Source: an uncultured Oscillospiraceae bacterium (GTDB lineage Bacteria; Bacillota; Clostridia; Oscillospirales; Oscillospiraceae). From it: DNA of 15,683 nucleotides. This document shows, in pieces, positions 13,508-15,683 of this stretch. The notes beneath the pieces are model-generated. The model was not told where the DNA came from. It saw only the letters and a list, made by a program, of their open reading frames with translations, and ran no database searches. The stretch's first letter is position 1. Every line of letters starts with the position of its first letter. Both the position numbers and the translations under genes were made by a program. The DNA lies in assembly GCA_934661735.1 (NCBI GenBank), contig CAKUJN010000048.1, forward strand, positions 1 to 15,683, read 5' to 3'.

Positions 13508-13936
13508 TTAGTCCAAAGTCCAGGCTTCGGGCTTCTGTGCGGCGTTCTTATGCTCGGCGCCCTTGTAGATGTGCAGGCGGGTCAGAGCGGTGCGGCCGAT
13601 GGTGTTCTTGGGCAGCATGCCCTTGACGGCCAGCTCCATGGCGAACTCGGGACGCTCGGCCATGAGCTTGTTGTACTTGACCTCTTTCAGGTTGCCGATC
13701 CAGCCGGTGTGATGATAGTAGGTTTTCTGGTTCAGCTTCTTGCCGGTCAGGACTGCCTGCTCGGCGTTGATGATGATGACGAAATCACCGCAGTCAACGT
13801 TGGGGGTGAAGTCAACCTTGTGCTTGCCGCGCAGCAGCTTGGCAGCGGTCACAGCGGTACGGCCCAGGGGCTTGCCGGCTGCGTCAAGAACGTACCATTT
13901 TCTCTGGACGTTCTCTTTCTTTGCCATAGTGGTCAT
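13508..13936 (-). CDS. rplM: 50S ribosomal protein L13
   Basis: A 142-residue L13 of normal length. It contains RKWYVLDAAGKPLGR, LRGKHKVDFTPNVDCGDFVIIINAE, YYHHTGWIGNLK and the MLPKNTIGR motif. L13 binds 23S rRNA and acts early in large-subunit assembly. The start ATG 13936 has GGAGG 7 nt upstream; a second ATG at 13927 is possible but worse spaced, and longer upstream frames run through the leader. First gene of the pair with rpsI. A structured leader at 13968-14025 may carry autoregulation. Confidence 0.98.
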   Translation of the reverse strand: MTTMAKKENVQRKWYVLDAAGKPLGRTAVTAAKLLRGKHKVDFTPNVDCGDFVIIINAEQAVLTGKKLNQKTYYHHTGWIGNLKEVKYNKLMAERPEFAMELAVKGMLPKNTIGRTALTRLHIYKGAEHKNAAQKPEAWTLD

Positions 13937-13967
13937 GATGTTTCCTCCGTTTTTTGTTGGAACAGCA

Positions 13968-14025
13968 CCGTACAATTCCGGCACGCCGCTGCGTGCGGCA
14001 CACGGGAATTGCGCGGTACAATCCC
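13968..14025 (-). promoter_or_regulatory. candidate structured 5' leader of rplM
   Basis: Upstream of rplM, a stem pairs GGAATT (14005-14010) with AATTCC (13974-13979), enclosing a 6-bp stem (13981-13986 with 13991-13996) on a 4-nt loop, with unpaired bases on one side. A near-perfect direct repeat, GTACAATTCC (13970-13979) and GTACAATCCC (14016-14025), flanks it. L13 leaders that control rplM are known in Firmicutes; this could be one, but I cannot confirm a match to that family. The best -10 box for rplM is TATGAT (complement of 14030-14035), without a good -35 box; it would start the transcript just before this structure. Confidence 0.45.
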
Positions 14026-14041
14026 TTTTATCATAATTTTT

Positions 14042-14070
14042 TTGACAAAACCGTGACGCGCGTATACAAT
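14042..14070 (+). promoter_or_regulatory. promoter of the ttcA-like/plsY operon
   Basis: The -35 box TTGACA (14042-14047) matches consensus; after 17 bp the -10 box is TACAAT (14065-14070). The predicted start is near 14077, giving a leader of about 160 nt before ATG 14237. The leader contains an inverted repeat (14098-14159) and three decamer repeats (14171-14200). The region is divergent to rplM. Confidence 0.82.
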
Positions 14071-14097
14071 ATTTCCTGAAACGCGCCATTACTTTAT

Positions 14098-14159
14098 AAC
14101 ACACGGAAAAACCGGTGTCAACTGATTTTTTGCCACGTTTTCAAATTTCTCCGTGTGTT
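14098..14159 (+). repeat. inverted repeat in the ttcA-like leader
   Basis: AACACACGGA (14098-14107) and its exact complement TCCGTGTGTT (14150-14159) enclose about 42 nt; with one mismatch the arms extend to 13 of 14 pairs. No T run directly follows, so a terminator reading is weak. It may be a leader stem or an element end. Confidence 0.6.
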
Positions 14160-14170
14160 CTCTTGAAATC

Positions 14171-14200
14171 TCCCGTTTTCTCTTGTTTTCTCTCGTTTTC
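14171..14200 (+). repeat. three tandem pyrimidine-rich decamers (TCYYGTTTTC)
   Basis: TCCCGTTTTC, TCTTGTTTTC and TCTCGTTTTC follow one another without gaps at 14171-14180, 14181-14190 and 14191-14200, each with one G. They lie in the untranslated leader 24-53 nt before the AGGAGG at 14224. The RNA would be U/C-rich and little structured. Confidence 0.8.
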
Positions 14201-14236
14201 TCAAATTCGATTTCACGTTTTTCAGGAGGCTGCTCC

Positions 14237-14959
14237 ATGCAGAAAATGATGGGCCTGATGCGCCGGTGCATCGACGACTACCAGATGATTGAAGAAGGCG
14301 ACCGCGTAGCGGTCGGCGTCTCGGGCGGCAAGGATTCCCTGACGCTGCTGGTGACGCTTGCCGCGCTGCGGAAATACTATCCCCGACACTTTGCACTTGA
14401 GGCGCTGAGCATCGACATGGGCCTCGGCGGCATGGATTTTTCGCCTGTCGCGCGGCTGTGCGAACAGCTTGAGGTGCCCTATACGCTCAAGCGCACGGAG
14501 ATCGGGCCGATTATTTTTGAGCACCGGAAAGAGAAGAACCCGTGCTCGATGTGTGCGAAAATGCGGCGCGGCGCACTCAATGAGCTGATGCTGGAACGGG
14601 GTCTGAACAAGATCGCACTGGGGCATCATTATGACGACGCGGTTGAAACGTTTCTGATGAGCCTGCTCTACGAGGGCCGCATCAGCTGCTTTGAGCCGGT
14701 GACGTATCTCTCACGTACCGGTGTGACGCAGATCCGTCCGATGCTCTATATCGGTGAAAAGGCCATTGCGCATTTTGCCGAGCGGATGCAGCTGCCCGTC
14801 GTTCACAACGTCTGCCCCGCCGACAAGCACACCAAGCGTCAGGAGGTCAAGGAGCTGATTGTGATGCTTCAGGAGCAGTATCCCGACCTGAAAACAAAGA
14901 TTTTCGGCTCAATGCAGCGCCTGCCGCTCCCGAAATGGGGTGTGGGCGAGACGCTCTGA
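14237..14959 (+). CDS. TtcA-family PP-loop tRNA thiolation protein
   Basis: A 240-residue adenine-nucleotide alpha-hydrolase/PP-loop protein. It has the ATP motif SGGKDS at 29-34, C103-x-x-C106 in NPCSMCAKMRRG, the GHHYDDAVETFL motif (129-140), and a third cysteine C193 in VCPADKH. In TtcA, which makes 2-thiocytidine at position 32 of some tRNAs, three cysteines bind a [4Fe-4S] cluster; the same three positions appear here. The protein is shorter than E. coli TtcA (about 310), as in many clostridial members. Related PP-loop enzymes such as TilS lack this cysteine set. The start ATG 14237 has AGGAGG 7 nt upstream; the frame stays open to 14153, but that part crosses repeats and has no ribosome binding site. 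First gene of an operon with plsY 41 nt downstream. Confidence 0.86.
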   Translation: MQKMMGLMRRCIDDYQMIEEGDRVAVGVSGGKDSLTLLVTLAALRKYYPRHFALEALSIDMGLGGMDFSPVARLCEQLEVPYTLKRTEIGPIIFEHRKEKNPCSMCAKMRRGALNELMLERGLNKIALGHHYDDAVETFLMSLLYEGRISCFEPVTYLSRTGVTQIRPMLYIGEKAIAHFAERMQLPVVHNVCPADKHTKRQEVKELIVMLQEQYPDLKTKIFGSMQRLPLPKWGVGETL

Positions 14960-15000
14960 GCCGGTTTCGTGCCAATTATAACGGATAAAGGGGAAATTCC

Positions 15001-15612
15001 ATGACTTTGACGACTGCGTATCTGCTCAGCGCCGTGCTTGGCTATCTGCTCGGCTCAATCAGCGTTTCCATCGTACTCTCCCGCTGCGTATTCCATCAGG
15101 ACGTCCGTCAGGCCGGAAGCGGCAATGCCGGCGCGACCAACGCCGCGCGTGTATTCGGTCTCGGTGCGGGCGTTCTGACGTTCCTCGGCGATTTTGCAAA
15201 AACGATGTCCGCCATGTGGCTTGGACGGCTTCTGGGCGGCGAGGCCGCCATGTGCATTGCCGGAGCCGCCGCACTGATCGGGCACTGCTTCCCGTTGTAT
15301 TTCGGCTTTCGGGGCGGTAAGGCCGTCTCCGCCGGCGCAGCGGTCGCACTGATGCTGGACTGGCGCATTTTTCTGCTGGCAGCCGCCGTATTCGCCATCG
15401 CCGCGTATATCAGCCGCATCGCCTCGGTCAGCTCCATGCTGGCCTCCATTGCGCTTGCCGCCGGCGCGTTCATCTTCGGCGCGGATACGCCGTGCCTGAT
15501 TCTGGCGTGCTTCACCTGTATTCTGGTCATCGTGATGCATCGGGCAAACATTGCGCGGCTGATTGCCGGAACCGAGCCGAAATTCCACGGCGGAAAGAAG
15601 CCGGAAACATAA
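15001..15612 (+). CDS. plsY: acyl-phosphate:glycerol-3-phosphate acyltransferase PlsY
   Basis: A 203-residue polytopic membrane enzyme that transfers an acyl chain from acyl-phosphate to glycerol-3-phosphate, the first step of phospholipid synthesis in most Gram-positives. The three PlsY motifs are present: GSGNAGATNAAR (39-50), GHCFPLYFGFRGGKAV (94-109) and HRANIARLIAGTE (180-192), separated by hydrophobic helices, and length is normal. The usual GGKG of the second motif reads GGKA (A108), a mild departure in a conserved loop. ATG 15001 has AAAGGGGA 8 nt upstream. It is the second gene after the ttcA-like gene, with no separate promoter I can see, and ends at a hairpin at 15617. Confidence 0.93.
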   Translation: MTLTTAYLLSAVLGYLLGSISVSIVLSRCVFHQDVRQAGSGNAGATNAARVFGLGAGVLTFLGDFAKTMSAMWLGRLLGGEAAMCIAGAAALIGHCFPLYFGFRGGKAVSAGAAVALMLDWRIFLLAAAVFAIAAYISRIASVSSMLASIALAAGAFIFGADTPCLILACFTCILVIVMHRANIARLIAGTEPKFHGGKKPET

Positions 15613-15616
15613 TCAT

Positions 15617-15641
15617 AACCACCGGCCGTGCCGGTGGTTTG
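15617..15641 (+). terminator. hairpin terminator after plsY
   Basis: A perfect 10-bp stem AACCACCGGC (15617-15626) with GCCGGTGGTT (15630-15639), loop CGT, 4 nt after the stop codon. The T run is short (TTTGC), so termination strength is uncertain. Confidence 0.7.
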
Positions 15642-15646
15642 CACTA

Positions 15647-15683
15647 GCCCCCTTGGGGCATGACCCGGGCTGAGCCTATAGGC
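15647..15683. repeat. cluster of short palindromes at the window edge
   Basis: Directly after the plsY terminator come a GCCCC/GGGGC hairpin (15647-15651 with 15655-15659), a CCCGGG palindrome (15664-15669) and a 10-bp perfect palindrome GCCTATAGGC (15674-15683) cut by the window end. I do not recognise the element. It could be the edge of a repeat family, the end of a mobile element, or a structured RNA continuing outside the window. Confidence 0.35.

Noticed and set aside
14171..14200. Decamer repeats as a CRISPR array
   Set aside because: The units are 10 bp and contiguous without spacers; no cas genes are present.
14153..14236. N-terminal extension of the ttcA-like protein (GTG 14153)
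   Set aside because: The added residues are encoded by the inverted repeat and decamer tract, there is no ribosome binding site, and ATG 14237 has AGGAGG.

Overview
The window looks like ordinary chromosome from a moderately GC-rich Gram-positive anaerobe of the Clostridia, most likely an Oscillospiraceae/Ruminococcaceae-type gut bacterium. This rests on strong AGGAGG-type ribosome binding sites, a lipobox signal peptide, an unusual GyrB/GyrA-type topoisomerase pair, two YitT-family membrane proteins, a DUF1846 protein, PlsY, and rplM-rpsI as a separate unit. The lineage is inferred from gene content and base composition, not from a database match. I see no insertion sequence, prophage, CRISPR array or rRNA.

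Layout. Positions 2-77 (minus) hold tRNA-Gly(GCC) with its own near-consensus promoter. Positions 152-6577 (minus) form one apparent operon: parE-like, parC-like, a YitT-family membrane protein, and a lipoprotein with a degenerate transglutaminase-like domain. It is driven by a TTGACT-17-TATACT promoter at 6633-6661. A divergent plus-strand operon runs from 6829 to 9897: DUF1846 protein, membrane-anchored GH3/NagZ-type glycosidase, and a small PspC protein, ending in a long hairpin. Then come three single-gene plus-strand units, each with a recognisable promoter and two with clear terminators: a CapA-family membrane-anchored protein (10147-11427), a second YitT protein (11651-12520) and a 94-residue two-helix membrane protein (12714-12998). 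rplM-rpsI (13086-13936) lies on the minus strand and meets the small membrane gene at a bidirectional terminator. Finally, a TtcA-type PP-loop tRNA-thiolation protein and PlsY (14237-15612) form a plus-strand pair.

Functionally the window mixes housekeeping genes (translation, tRNA modification, DNA topology, phospholipid synthesis) with cell-envelope genes (NagZ-like, CapA-like, PspC, YitT, lipoprotein). No new multi-gene system is evident.

The signals most worth a second look are in the non-coding DNA. One is an 87-nt imperfect palindrome that would be the 5' leader of the capA-like mRNA. A second is a recurring arrangement in which a stem-loop begins within a few bases of the predicted transcription start. 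A third is a shared TTGCAA-N17 promoter type. There is also a candidate L13 autoregulatory leader, a repeat-rich leader before the ttcA-like gene, and a cluster of palindromes at the right edge. At protein level, the ParC-like protein has Gln where quinolone-sensitive enzymes have Ser, and the lipoprotein's transglutaminase fold has lost its catalytic His.
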